In this document: positions 7,715 to 15,605 of the stretch, piece after piece
How the letters are laid out: each line of letters begins with the position of its first letter
How positions within the stretch are numbered: the first letter of the stretch is position 1
DNA from: Rhizocola hellebori
GTDB lineage: Bacteria > Actinomycetota > Actinomycetes > Mycobacteriales > Micromonosporaceae
DNA: 39,054 nucleotides
Direction: 5' to 3'
Assembly: GCF_016862955.1 (NCBI RefSeq)
Contig: NZ_BONY01000087.1
Coordinates: 1-39,054, forward strand
Notes under the pieces: model-generated
What the model was told of the DNA's origin: nothing
The model's input: the letters and a program-made list of their open reading frames with translations, nothing else
Database searches by the model: none
Made by a program: the position numbers and the translations under genes

Positions 7715-8059
7715 CTACCAGAGCGTTCTGATCGATTCAGCGAACAGCTCCCATATCGGCGCCTCGATGAAGATGAGCAGCAGGTTGAGGGCCACCAGAG
7801 CGATCCCCGCTACCGCGGCCAGGGTGCGGCGGCGGGTCAGCCCGGCGATGACCAGCACGAGCAACGGCAGGCCGATCGCGATGACCAGCTCGGTGAGGGT
7901 GACCAGGGCCATGTCGTGGCGCTGTTGAGCGGTGGGGTGGGTCCCGGAATCGGGATGGACCAGTCCTGACAGGAACAGCCACCCGATCGGGCTGACCAGC
8001 CACAGCACCAGGAGCCCGGCGAGGAGCAGCGATCCGGTGGTGCGGCCGCGAGTGCTCAT
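7715..8059 (-). CDS. Small membrane protein, 114 aa
   Basis: Unrecognised. Three hydrophobic segments are evident: near residues 10-32 (LLLAGLLVLWLVSPIGW), after a soluble loop containing HPTAQQRHDM, then about 55-72 (LVIAIGLPLLVLVIAGL) and 77-96. An aromatic/acidic tail follows (IFIEAPIWELFAE). In-frame ATGs at 8086 and 8065 exist, but the -10 box TAGCGT points to the ATG at 8059. It is first gene of an operon with the VanX-like dipeptidase, suggesting an envelope role. The large palindrome in front of clpP lies 57 bases upstream, so both directions might share control. Confidence 0.65.
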   Translation of the reverse strand: MSTRGRTTGSLLLAGLLVLWLVSPIGWLFLSGLVHPDSGTHPTAQQRHDMALVTLTELVIAIGLPLLVLVIAGLTRRRTLAAVAGIALVALNLLLIFIEAPIWELFAESIRTLW

Positions 8060-8066
8060 GGCCATG

Positions 8067-8072
8067 ACGCTA
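8067..8072 (-). promoter_or_regulatory. -10 box TAGCGT of membrane protein/vanX operon
   Basis: Seven bases separate TAGCGT from the ATG at 8059 on the minus strand. Confidence 0.5.
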
Positions 8073-8115
8073 GGCGCAGCCCGCAATCAGATCGCCGACA
8101 GATAGTAGTCGCCGG

Positions 8116-8145
8116 TCTGCTCACAGCAGAGTCGCTGTGAGCAGA
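8116..8145. promoter_or_regulatory. Perfect 12+12 bp palindromic operator before clpP
   Basis: Arms TCTGCTCACAGC (8116-8127) and GCTGTGAGCAGA (8134-8145) are exact reverse complements around a 6-bp spacer. The site is 86 bp upstream of the first clpP start codon, ahead of a possible -10 near 8157-8163. The natural candidate ligand is the PopR-like HTH protein encoded just beyond the clpP pair. Confidence 0.75.
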
Positions 8146-8231
8146 TTGCCTTGGTGGATAAGGCTGTCTGGCCCACCGTGGAGGGGAACCGAATCGCCGC
8201 CGGGCGGCGGTGACAGCAGAAGGAGACCATC

Positions 8232-8852
8232 ATGGATACCGGTACGGCCGTGTCAGGCGCGGCCGCAGAAACCCTAGACGACCAGCTGGGCGCCCGCCTG
8301 CTCCATGAGCGGATCATCGTGCTCGGCGCGGATGTCGAAGACCAGATCGCCAACCGGATCTGCGCGCAGCTGCTGCTGTTGTCGGCCGAGGATCCGCGCC
8401 GCGACATCGCCCTGTACATCAACTCTCGCGGCGGCTCGGTGCTGGCCGGGCTGGCGATCTACGACATGATGCGGCTCATTCCCAACGATGTGATCACGCT
8501 GGCGATGGGTCAGGCAGGCAGCATGGCCCAGTTCCTGCTGTGCGCGGGGACGCCCGGTAAGCGGTTCGCGCTGCCGAACGCGCAGATCCTTATGCACCAA
8601 GGGTCGGCGGGCCTGGGCGGGACGGCGGCCGATGTGGAGATCTATGCCAGCCAGCTCGAGCGGCTCGGGAAACTGATGAGCGCTTTGATCGCCAAGCACA
8701 CCGGCAAGTCAGATGAGGTCATCGCCAACGACGGCCTGCGCGACCGCTGGTTCAGCGCGAGCGAGGCGCTCGACTACGGAATGATCGACCGGATCGTGGA
8801 GCAGGTCGACGAGGTCCGGCCGAATCTGGGCAAACGCAGAATGGGGATATGA
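8232..8852 (+). CDS. clpP: ATP-dependent Clp protease proteolytic subunit, first of pair
   Basis: A 206-aa ClpP serine peptidase. The catalytic triad is intact: Ser97 in GQAGSMAQ, His122 in LMHQ, Asp171 in RDRWFSA. The oligomer handle motif YINSRGGSV is present. It has a good ribosome site (AAGGAG, seven bases before ATG), and a small GC-rich hairpin (8195-8209) precedes that. It is four bases upstream of a second clpP, so the products should form a mixed tetradecamer, as in other actinobacteria. No clpX follows, and a PopR-like gene is adjacent, which resembles the accessory Streptomyces clpP3-clpP4 operon rather than the essential clpP1-clpP2. Confidence 0.95.
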   Translation: MDTGTAVSGAAAETLDDQLGARLLHERIIVLGADVEDQIANRICAQLLLLSAEDPRRDIALYINSRGGSVLAGLAIYDMMRLIPNDVITLAMGQAGSMAQFLLCAGTPGKRFALPNAQILMHQGSAGLGGTAADVEIYASQLERLGKLMSALIAKHTGKSDEVIANDGLRDRWFSASEALDYGMIDRIVEQVDEVRPNLGKRRMGI

Positions 8853-8856
8853 CGCG

Positions 8857-9507
8857 ATGGGGCAGTACACGATTCCGACCGTGGTGGAACGCACTTCGCG
8901 CGGCGAGCGGGCCTATGACATCTACTCGCGGCTGCTTTCCGAGCGGATCGTCTTTCTGGGCACGGAGATCAACGATGATGTCGCCAATGTGGTGATCGCT
9001 CAGCTGTTGCATCTGCAGGCCGAAAGCTCCGAGATGGAGATCGGTTTCTATATCAATTCGCGTGGTGGCTCGTACAGCGCGCTGACCGCGATCTACGACA
9101 CGATGCAGTACGTGCGCCCCGACATCGCCACCTTCTGTGTGGGCCAGGCATCGTCGGCGGCCGCGGTGCTGCTCGCGGCAGGAACCCGCGGCAAACGCTC
9201 GATGCTCAGCCACGCCAAGGTGATGCTGCATCAGCCGTCGACCGAAGAGGGCTGGTTCGACGTGGCCCAGGGCACGCTGCCCGATCTGGCGGTGCGGGCC
9301 AAGGATGTGGCGCGGGTGCGCGCCGAGATGGACGAGATCCTCAGCAAGCACACCGGGCATCCGCTGGCGAAAATCAGAAGCGACATCGACCGGCACAAGA
9401 CCTTCACGGCAGCCGAGGCGGTGCAGTACGGGCTGGCCGATCAGATCATCACCACCGTCAAGGGCGGCGCAGGCAAGGAGCTGGTCGCCGCTTCCCCGGT
9501 GACTTAG
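8857..9507 (+). CDS. clpP: ATP-dependent Clp protease proteolytic subunit, second of pair
   Basis: A 216-aa ClpP with Ser100 in [11 protein letters not shown], His125 in MLHQP and Asp178 in DIDRHKTF, and a conserved YINSRGGS handle. The N-terminal extension ([24 protein letters not shown]) is the type that forms the processed axial region. The start is four bases after the preceding clpP stop. Its 3' end overlaps the convergent popR-like gene by four bases (stop TAG against stop TAA on the other strand). Confidence 0.95.
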   Translation: MGQYTIPTVVERTSRGERAYDIYSRLLSERIVFLGTEINDDVANVVIAQLLHLQAESSEMEIGFYINSRGGSYSALTAIYDTMQYVRPDIATFCVGQASSAAAVLLAAGTRGKRSMLSHAKVMLHQPSTEEGWFDVAQGTLPDLAVRAKDVARVRAEMDEILSKHTGHPLAKIRSDIDRHKTFTAAEAVQYGLADQIITTVKGGAGKELVAASPVT

Positions 9508-9887
9508 GCGGCCAGGGCGTAGGCGTCGCCGCGGCGGGCCGCAGGCGGCGCCAGCCGGTGCTGCACCGGTGGCGAGGGCCGCAGCCCACCGACGGTCATC
9601 TGACGCCCGACGGTCAGCGGCAGCACCGGGTCGCTGGTGAGCTGAATAATGATCGCCATCAGCAGCTCGGAAAGGTCGATGCCGAGGGCCTCGCACAAAG
9701 CCGCCAGGACCTCCGAGGACACCTCTTTGAGGCCGCGCTCCACCTCGGACAGGTAGGGCATGGAAATCCTCGCCGCCACGGCCACATCGGCCAGTGTGCG
9801 GCCCTGCTCCAGGCGTGCCCGCCGCAGCGCCTCGCCCAGCACGGATCGCAGCAGCAGCGCTCGCGAACGACGGTCTGAATCCGGCAT
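9504..9887 (-). CDS. PopR/ClgR-like XRE-family regulator with Ala degron
   Basis: A 127-aa DNA-binding protein. An HTH_3 domain spans roughly residues 15-75 ([20 protein letters not shown], then [19 protein letters not shown], then [16 protein letters not shown]), the pattern of ClgR and PopR. The C-terminus is DAYALAA; such Ala-ending tails mark ClgR/PopR proteins for ClpP degradation in Streptomyces. The ATG at 9887 has a ribosome site (GGGAAGAGG) and gives the right N-terminus; an upstream in-frame start at 9995 is rejected. Inferred role: activator of the adjacent clpP operon via the 8116-8145 palindrome, and itself a Clp substrate. Confidence 0.85.
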   Translation of the reverse strand: MPDSDRRSRALLLRSVLGEALRRARLEQGRTLADVAVAARISMPYLSEVERGLKEVSSEVLAALCEALGIDLSELLMAIIIQLTSDPVLPLTVGRQMTVGGLRPSPPVQHRLAPPAARRGDAYALAA

Positions 9888-9966
9888 GAGCGCCCTCTTC
9901 CCTGTCGATCCGATGCCAATGCGCTGTGTCCTGTATAGCGGCGATCGCGGGTTAAGGGCAGATGCT

Positions 9967-9981
9967 TTCGCTGTCGGCGAA
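9967..9981. promoter_or_regulatory. ClgR-like box upstream of popR-like gene
   Basis: The palindrome TTCGC-N5-GCGAA (read on the minus strand as TTCGCCGACAGCGAA) fits the CGCYNANRGCG core reported for actinobacterial ClgR targets. It lies about 80 bp upstream of the popR-like ATG. Confidence 0.45.
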
Positions 9982-10034
9982 CCAGGCAAGACCATCTGGC
10001 CGATCGGGGGCGGGCGGATCTTCGCGGCAAGCCC

Positions 10035-10040
10035 TAGTCT
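10035..10040 (+). promoter_or_regulatory. -10 box TAGTCT
   Basis: TAGTCT ends six bases before an ATG at 10047. That ATG opens a 52-codon frame that looks non-coding; the coding-like frame begins at 10082. The transcript would then have a 35-base leader. Confidence 0.45.
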
Positions 10041-10081
10041 CTGCCCATGACGACACCACCGCCACCGGCGGCACCGCGCCG

Positions 10082-10246
10082 ATGGAGCAACAAACGCATC
10101 GTTACTTCGCGGATCCCAAATCAGTCACTCTGCAGGAAATTTGCGATACCAGTGGGTCGTCGGTGGAATACGTCTACGGGGTGTTCGAGGTGGACGGCAG
10201 CTTGACGGTCTACTGCATCACGGGCCGGAAAATCGGTTCCCGCTGA
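10082..10246 (+). CDS. Small hypothetical protein, 54 aa
   Basis: I do not recognise it. The product starts [15 protein letters not shown], has a coherent beta-rich C-terminal half ([21 protein letters not shown]) and ends in basic residues. Third-position G/C bias is good in the second half. The start is uncertain: no ribosome site precedes the ATG at 10082, and the promoter-aligned ATG at 10047 is in another frame. The gene lies 36 bases before the prolyl oligopeptidase gene and could share its transcript. Confidence 0.5.
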   Translation: MEQQTHRYFADPKSVTLQEICDTSGSSVEYVYGVFEVDGSLTVYCITGRKIGSR

Positions 10247-10282
10247 CTGTTGATTCCGGGCGGGGGCTGGCAGAGTTACGGG

Positions 10283-12316
10283 ATGGTCGATCCTTCCGAA
10301 GATGTGGACAGCGCCGACGAGTTTGCCTGGCTTGAGGACGTCGATTCGGTTGCGGCGCTTGAGTGGGTGCGCCAGCGCAACGCCGAGACCCTCGCCGCCC
10401 TGGCCGGCACACCGTCGTTTCTTGAGCTGCAATCCGGCATCCGGCAGGTTTACGACAGCGACGCGCGCATTCCCTATCCGACCTGGCGCGGCGACTACTT
10501 CTACAGCTTCTGGCAGGACGAGTCCAATCCGCGCGGGTTGTGGCGGCGCGCCACGCTGGCCGAGTACCGCAAGCCCGATCCGCAATGGGAGGTGCTGCTC
10601 GACGTTGATGCGCTGGCCGCGCAGGAGGATGTGAGCTGGGCGTGGAACTCGGCGGCGGTGCAGCGGCCGCACTATGAGCGGGCTCTGATCAGCCTGTCGC
10701 GCGGCGGCGCGGATGCGGCGGTGGTGCGCGAATTCGACCTGCGCAGCAAGGGTTTCGTCGCCGATGGCTTCACCTTGCCGGAGGCCAAGAGCCGGGTCAG
10801 CTGGATCGACGACGATCACATCTTTGTGGGGACCGATTTTTCGGCGGGTACCTTGACCAGCTCGGGCTATCCGAGGGTGGTCAAGCGGTGGCGGCGCGGA
10901 ACAGCCCTGAGCGAGGCGCAGACCATCTTCTCCGGCGAGCTGGGCGATGTGTCGGTGGAAGCGACCCACCATGCCACACCCGGATACGAGCGCAGCTTTG
11001 TGCGCCGGTTCGTCGACTTCTTCAACGCGGAAAGCTACCTGCTGGACGCCGGCGATCAGCTGATCCGGCTGGACCTGCCCACCGACGCGGTGTGGGAGGC
11101 GCACCACGAGTGGCTGCTGGTGCGCCTGCGCACGGCGTGGCAGGTCGCCGGGTTCGACTATCCGGCCGGCGCCTTGCTGGTGACCGGATTCGAGGAGTTC
11201 CTCGGCGGGTCGCGCGAGTTCACTGTGCTCTACCGGCCGCAGGACAACTCGGCGCTGAAGGCGTGGGCGTGGACGAAACAGCATCTGATCGTCGGCCTGC
11301 TCGTGGATGTGGCCAGCCGCCTGGAGGTGTACACGCCCACCGCGGCGGGCTGGCAGCGCCGGCCGCTTGACGGTGTGCCCGACCTCGGGCACAGCTGGAT
11401 CGCCGACACCGAGCCGGAAACCACCGACTCCTATCTGGTGGCTTGCGACGGTTATCTTGAGCCGCCGACGCTCCGGTTAGGACAGATCGACGGGGCGACC
11501 GAGGAAATCAAACGTGGGCCGTCGTTTTTCGCCACCGACGCCATGACGACTCGGCAGTTCTTCGCCACCTCCGACGATGGCACCAAGGTGCCCTATTTCG
11601 TCGTGGGCGCCCAAAGCGCTGCGCCCGGGCGGGTGCTGATGACCGGCTACGGCGGCTTTGCGCAGGCCAAGACGCCCGAGTACGACGGCAGCCTGGGGCG
11701 GGGGTGGCTGGCCCGGGGCGGCACCTATGTGGTGGCCAACATCCGCGGCGGCGGTGAATACGGGCCGCGCTGGCATCACGCGGCGCTGCGGGAGTTGCGT
11801 CCGAGGGCTTTTGAGGACTTCGCGGCGGTCGCGCAGGACCTTGTCCAGCGGGGCATCACCACGCCGTCGCAGCTGGGAATCTTCGGGCGCAGCAACGGGG
11901 GGCTGCTGATGGGGGCGATGCTGACCCGGTACCCAGAAAAATTTGGCGCTATCGCCATCGGTGTGCCGCTGCTGGATATGCGCCGCTACCACCGGCTGCT
12001 GGCGGGTGCGTCGTGGATGGCCGAGTATGGCGACCCGGACAACGCCGAAGATTGGGCTTATCTGCGCACTTTTTCGCCCTATCATCTCGTTTCCCGGGGG
12101 CAGCCCTATCCGCCGGTGCTGCTGTTCACGTCCACTCGCGACGATCGGGTCCATCCCGGGCATGCGCGCAAGATGGCGGCGCGGCTGAAGTCCTTCGGGT
12201 ACGACGTCACCTATTACGAGAATGTCGAGGGCGGGCACGCGTCGGCTTCGGACAACAAGCAGAAGGCTTTCATGACCGCGCTGCGCCTGGATTTCCTGTG
12301 GCAGCACACCGGTTAG
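10283..12316 (+). CDS. Prolyl oligopeptidase (S9A family)
   Basis: A 677-aa serine peptidase predicted to cleave short peptides after proline in the cytoplasm. The N-terminal region to about 400 is the seven-bladed propeller (Peptidase_S9_N, with the WLEDVDSVAALEWVRQRN opening typical of the family). The C-terminal alpha/beta hydrolase part carries Ser in GIFGRSNGGLLMG, Asp in STRDDRVHPGHA and His in VEGGHASASDNKQK. There is no signal peptide. The frame extends to a TTG at 10250, but ATG 10283 gives the family N-terminus and has a -10-like CAGAGT six bases upstream. Its stop codon forms part of the next gene's -10 box. Confidence 0.93.
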   Translation: MVDPSEDVDSADEFAWLEDVDSVAALEWVRQRNAETLAALAGTPSFLELQSGIRQVYDSDARIPYPTWRGDYFYSFWQDESNPRGLWRRATLAEYRKPDPQWEVLLDVDALAAQEDVSWAWNSAAVQRPHYERALISLSRGGADAAVVREFDLRSKGFVADGFTLPEAKSRVSWIDDDHIFVGTDFSAGTLTSSGYPRVVKRWRRGTALSEAQTIFSGELGDVSVEATHHATPGYERSFVRRFVDFFNAESYLLDAGDQLIRLDLPTDAVWEAHHEWLLVRLRTAWQVAGFDYPAGALLVTGFEEFLGGSREFTVLYRPQDNSALKAWAWTKQHLIVGLLVDVASRLEVYTPTAAGWQRRPLDGVPDLGHSWIADTEPETTDSYLVACDGYLEPPTLRLGQIDGATEEIKRGPSFFATDAMTTRQFFATSDDGTKVPYFVVGAQSAAPGRVLMTGYGGFAQAKTPEYDGSLGRGWLARGGTYVVANIRGGGEYGPRWHHAALRELRPRAFEDFAAVAQDLVQRGITTPSQLGIFGRSNGGLLMGAMLTRYPEKFGAIAIGVPLLDMRRYHRLLAGASWMAEYGDPDNAEDWAYLRTFSPYHLVSRGQPYPPVLLFTSTRDDRVHPGHARKMAARLKSFGYDVTYYENVEGGHASASDNKQKAFMTALRLDFLWQHTG

Positions 12317-12319
12317 CAT
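12314..12319 (+). promoter_or_regulatory. -10 box TAGCAT overlapping a stop codon
   Basis: The TAG of the peptidase stop codon supplies the first three bases of TAGCAT, six bases before the ATG at 12326. Confidence 0.55.
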
Positions 12320-12325
12320 GTGGGC

Positions 12326-12964
12326 ATGGCTCACCTGTACCAAGCTGAACTTCGCCCCAGCAAACTCGAGCTGCTGACCGCGTGGCTGCCCACCCGGGCC
12401 TGGCACGGTGGGCCGCTGAGCGGCGAGCTGATCCGGGTGTCGGCGTTCCGCTTCGACGATCCGGCCGGTCAGGTGGGGATCGAGACGATGCTGGTGCGCA
12501 GCGGCGACGGCCCGGTGATCCAGGTGCCGCTGACCTATCGCGGGGCGCCGCTGAATGGGGCCGATCGCTTCCTGGTGGGCACCATGGAGCATTCCGTGCT
12601 GGGCCGGCGCTGGATCTACGACGGTTGCGGTGACCCGGTCTACGCCGGCGTGCTGGCGGCCGCCATCTTCACCGGCGGCACGCAGGCCGAGGAGTTCATC
12701 GAGGTCGACGGCCAACTGCGGCGGCGCGAGCCGGCGATGTCGGTCAGCGGCAGCGGGAAAGCCCAGGCACCCGCCGTCGAGGAGCTGGTGCAGGTCGACG
12801 ACGGCGACCCGGCGCTGATGGTGGCCGACACCGTCGAGCTGACGGTGGCCCGGGTGCTGTCCTTGCCGGGTAACGAATCGGGGCCGTCCGGCGCGCTGAC
12901 CCTCACCGGCGTCTGGAGTGGACAGTCCAGCCCGGCGCTGCTGGCTTACGCACGGGCCAGGTGA
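12326..12964 (+). CDS. CG0192-like / maltokinase N-cap-like protein
   Basis: A 212-aa soluble protein resembling the actinobacterial CG0192-related family, which shares the N-terminal cap fold of maltokinases. Typical segments are MAHLYQAELRPSKLELLTAW, FRFDDPAGQVGIETMLVR, VPLTYRGAPL, LVGTMEHSVLGRRWIYDGCG and DPVYAGVLAAAIFTGG. No kinase catalytic domain follows, so a role in glycogen/trehalose metabolism is only a family-based guess. A GTG at 12320 is in frame, but the -10 spacing supports the ATG at 12326. The gene is monocistronic, with a separate promoter following it. Confidence 0.75.
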   Translation: MAHLYQAELRPSKLELLTAWLPTRAWHGGPLSGELIRVSAFRFDDPAGQVGIETMLVRSGDGPVIQVPLTYRGAPLNGADRFLVGTMEHSVLGRRWIYDGCGDPVYAGVLAAAIFTGGTQAEEFIEVDGQLRRREPAMSVSGSGKAQAPAVEELVQVDDGDPALMVADTVELTVARVLSLPGNESGPSGALTLTGVWSGQSSPALLAYARAR

Positions 12965-12978
12965 TTGCGCGGATCCTC

Positions 12979-12984
12979 TAGCCT
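12979..12984 (+). promoter_or_regulatory. -10 box TAGCCT of 36-codon gene
   Basis: TAGCCT ends seven bases before the ATG at 12992; no ribosome site is present, which again points to leaderless translation. Confidence 0.5.
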
Positions 12985-12991
12985 GTGGCGC

Positions 12992-13102
12992 ATGGACTCA
13001 GGCTCGGGGATCAATGTCCAAATCAGCTGGCCGTGTTGCTGCCTGCTGGTGGTGATCGCGATCGTGGTGTGGGCGGTGCGCCGCAGCAAGCGGAACGACT
13101 AG
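12992..13102 (+). CDS. 36-aa single-pass membrane microprotein
   Basis: A complete small frame, MDSGSGINVQISWP followed by three consecutive Cys residues, a hydrophobic helix of about 14 residues (LLVVIAIVVWAV) and a basic tail RRSKRND. The layout fits an N-out/C-in membrane peptide whose Cys cluster sits at the membrane face. Support comes from a well-placed -10 box, a clean topology, and a hairpin whose loop is the stop codon. Function unknown. It is convergent with the PBP gene, nine bases apart. Confidence 0.65.
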   Translation: MDSGSGINVQISWPCCCLLVVIAIVVWAVRRSKRND

Positions 13103-13111
13103 GTCGTTCCG
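13091..13111. terminator. Hairpin with stop codon as loop
   Basis: CGGAACGAC (13091-13099) and GTCGTTCCG (13103-13111) pair over 9 bp; the three loop bases are the TAG of the 36-codon gene. It abuts the stop codon of the convergent PBP gene and can serve both directions. Confidence 0.6.
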
Positions 13112-15502
13112 TTACGGGCGGCGCCTGGGCGGCCTGGTGGGGAAATCTCTGGGGAAGCGGAAACGCTCGTCGGCCCGGAACTCCCCGGCGTTGGGGTCGC
13201 CCAGCCTGCCGCCTGAGCCGTCAGTCAGCTTGTGCACGGGCAGCTTCATGTCCTTGTGGGCCTGGTTCATGAAGTCTTCCCACATCTGCCCGGGCAGACC
13301 GGCGCCGGAGATGTTCTTCCCGTTGGCGTCCTTGATCGGGGTGTCGTTGTGGTCGCGGCTGCCGACCCAGATGGCGGCGGCGATCTGGTCGGTGTAGCCG
13401 ACGTACCAGGCGTGGGCGTTGGTGCCGGGGAAGGCGTTGCTCACCCCGTCGGGCTTCTTCTTCGCGTTCTCCCACGTGCCGCTCTTGGAGGCGACCTGCC
13501 GGCCGGACAGGGTGTGGCCCTGCTCGGCGGGAATCTTCTTGAGCACGTAGGTGACCTCGTCGGCGACGCGGCGGTCGATGGTCTGCCTGCCCTGAATCTT
13601 CTCGTCACCGGCCGGGATGCGGTCCCACTTGCCGCTGTCGCGGTTCTTGCGGTCGACCCGCAGCACGAAGTGCGGTGTCTGGTACATGCCGTGGTTGGCC
13701 AGGGTGGCCATGCCGCTGGCGTGGTCGAGCACCGAGATCGGGTACTGTCCAAACCCGACCTGATAGTCGAACACGGTGCGGCCCTTGGGGATCGCCTGAT
13801 CGAGATGCTGCGGTGTGAACGGGTTGACGCCCCACATGGTCTTCACCCCGGCCTGTTTGGCCATGGTGACCACCTTGTCCGGCCCGATCTTGCGGGCGAC
13901 CTTGTAGAAGGCGACGTTGAACGATTGCAGGGTCAGCGTTTCCAGCGTGCAGCGCTCGCCGCACGGCAGCGAGTCGATTTCGCGGCCCGCGTTGGCGACG
14001 TCGGCCTCCGCGCCGTTCTGGCCCTTGTGCATCTCGGAGGCGTCCCAGATCGACTGGGTGGAGATGTTGGCGGCCAGCGCTGCGGCAAGCGTGTAGGGCT
14101 TGAACGAGGAGGCGGGCGGATGGGGCTCGTCGTCGCTTGCCCAGTCGGTGTCGGTGCCCTTGTTGTTGCCGCCGTAGTAGGCCAGCACCCGTCCGGTCGG
14201 CGGATCGATGGCCACGCCCGCGCCGATGAGGTTTTCCTTCTGCGCCGCCATCGCCGAGCCGGCGACGTCGCGGTTGAGCCGTGCCTCCAGCGCTGCCTGC
14301 GCGCGGGGGTCGATAGTGGTGACGATGCGCAGCCCGGCGTTCTTCCAGTCGCCCAGGCCCAGCTGGCTCAGCTGCGCGAGGATGCCCAGACGGTCCAGCT
14401 CGGCCTCGACGTACTTGATGATGTGGCCGGTGGCGCGGTCGTTGTGCCCCCAGGCGCTTCCGGCCTTGGCGTGCTCTACCTTCTGCAGCTCGCCCGGTTG
14501 CGGGTTGTTGGGGTCGGCCGGGGTGGGGTAGGTGAGGGCGTCGCGTTCCTTGGCGGTCAGCCAGTTCATCTGAATCATGTTGTCGAGCACGTAGGCCCAG
14601 CGGCCCTTGGCGTTTTCGAGATTGTTGGCGGGGTCATAGCCGCTCTTGCCCTCGGGCTGGCGCAGCACCGCCCCCAGCACCGCGGCCTGCCTGACAGTCA
14701 GGGTCTCAATCTTGTCCGGCGGGATCGCGAAATAGGCCTCCGCGGCCGCGCCGATGCCGTGGGCACCCCGTCCGAAGTAGACAGTGTTGAGGTAGAAACC
14801 CAGGATTTGTTCCTTGGAATGGGTGTCCTCGAGCTTGCGGGCCATGATCGCTTCGCGCAGCTTGCGCGCGTAGGAAATCTCCATGTCGCCGGCGGCCTGC
14901 CGGGCGTACTGCTGGGTGATGGTCGAGCCGCCCTGGGTCTCGCCGCCGGTCAGGTTGTTCCAGGCGGCCCTGGCGATGCCGGACAGGTCGATGCCGTGGT
15001 GCTCGTAGAAGTTCTTGTCCTCGCCGGCGATGAGCGCCTTCTGCACCTGCAGCGACAGCTTGCCCAGCGGCACCTCCACCCGGTTCTCCGAGCCGAGCCG
15101 GGCCAGCTGGGTGGCGCCGTCGCTGGCGAAGATCTCGGTGCTGTTGACCAGCGTGAGATCGCCGGGCTCGCGCACCGAGTCGTAGAAATAGCTACCGGCG
15201 ATCATTCCCGTGCCGGAGAACATCACCAGGAAGGACAGGATCAGCAGCAGCCGCCTCTTGCGCAGCGCGCCGCGGTGGGCCGGCCGCAGCCGCCGCCAGT
15301 TGCGCCCAAGCCAGCCCGGGGGCAGCTGGTCGTCGGACTGGGGCGGCCGGGGGTCGCCGACGCGGGCCCGCCCGACGAACACGTCATCGTCGGGCGCGTG
15401 GTGCGCCGCCTGGCCGTCACGCCATTGGTCGTCGCGCCAATCGCCTTGATGCCACGAATCGTCGTCGCGCCAAGACGTGTGCTGGTCATCTCGCAGGGCC
15501 AT
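13112..15502 (-). CDS. Bifunctional penicillin-binding protein (class A)
   Basis: A 796-aa peptidoglycan synthase with glycosyltransferase and transpeptidase activities. The N-terminal about 80 residues are cytoplasmic and charged (Asp/Trp/His/Arg-rich, with WRDD-like repeats), followed by one membrane helix (LLLILSFLVMFSGTGMIAGSYF). GT51 motifs are EDKNFYEHHGID, GGSTITQQYAR, RKLREAIMARKLE and FYLNTVYFGRGA. Transpeptidase motifs are SSFK near residue 465, SFN in LQSFNVAFYK, and KSGT in ASKSGTWENA. The C-terminus is Arg/Pro-rich. A ribosome site GAGGTGG precedes the ATG, and a TAGGAT box is about 25 bases further up. Confidence 0.95.
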   Translation of the reverse strand: MALRDDQHTSWRDDDSWHQGDWRDDQWRDGQAAHHAPDDDVFVGRARVGDPRPPQSDDQLPPGWLGRNWRRLRPAHRGALRKRRLLLILSFLVMFSGTGMIAGSYFYDSVREPGDLTLVNSTEIFASDGATQLARLGSENRVEVPLGKLSLQVQKALIAGEDKNFYEHHGIDLSGIARAAWNNLTGGETQGGSTITQQYARQAAGDMEISYARKLREAIMARKLEDTHSKEQILGFYLNTVYFGRGAHGIGAAAEAYFAIPPDKIETLTVRQAAVLGAVLRQPEGKSGYDPANNLENAKGRWAYVLDNMIQMNWLTAKERDALTYPTPADPNNPQPGELQKVEHAKAGSAWGHNDRATGHIIKYVEAELDRLGILAQLSQLGLGDWKNAGLRIVTTIDPRAQAALEARLNRDVAGSAMAAQKENLIGAGVAIDPPTGRVLAYYGGNNKGTDTDWASDDEPHPPASSFKPYTLAAALAANISTQSIWDASEMHKGQNGAEADVANAGREIDSLPCGERCTLETLTLQSFNVAFYKVARKIGPDKVVTMAKQAGVKTMWGVNPFTPQHLDQAIPKGRTVFDYQVGFGQYPISVLDHASGMATLANHGMYQTPHFVLRVDRKNRDSGKWDRIPAGDEKIQGRQTIDRRVADEVTYVLKKIPAEQGHTLSGRQVASKSGTWENAKKKPDGVSNAFPGTNAHAWYVGYTDQIAAAIWVGSRDHNDTPIKDANGKNISGAGLPGQMWEDFMNQAHKDMKLPVHKLTDGSGGRLGDPNAGEFRADERFRFPRDFPTRPPRRRP

Positions 15503-15593
15503 GGGTCAAAACCACCTCAACGGATCCTAGGCGTTTACCTGCCCGCCAGTCGACGGCGGCAAACGTGAGGGTCGAGTCACTGTCCGTGCGAGT

Positions 15594-15599
15594 TACGCT
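15594..15599 (+). promoter_or_regulatory. -10 box TACGCT of tandem GNAT gene
   Basis: TACGCT ends six bases before the ATG at 15606, in the divergent region shared with the PBP gene. Confidence 0.55.
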
Positions 15600-15605
15600 C
15601 CTTGC

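Noticed and set aside
10047-10205. 52-codon frame starting at the promoter-aligned ATG
   Set aside because: Pro/Arg-rich with poor codon bias; the 10082 frame is better. Kept as an open question in the findings.
13232-15568. 778-codon plus-strand frame
   Set aside because: Antisense of the penicillin-binding protein; the product is an Asp/Val/Gly-rich shadow with no motif.
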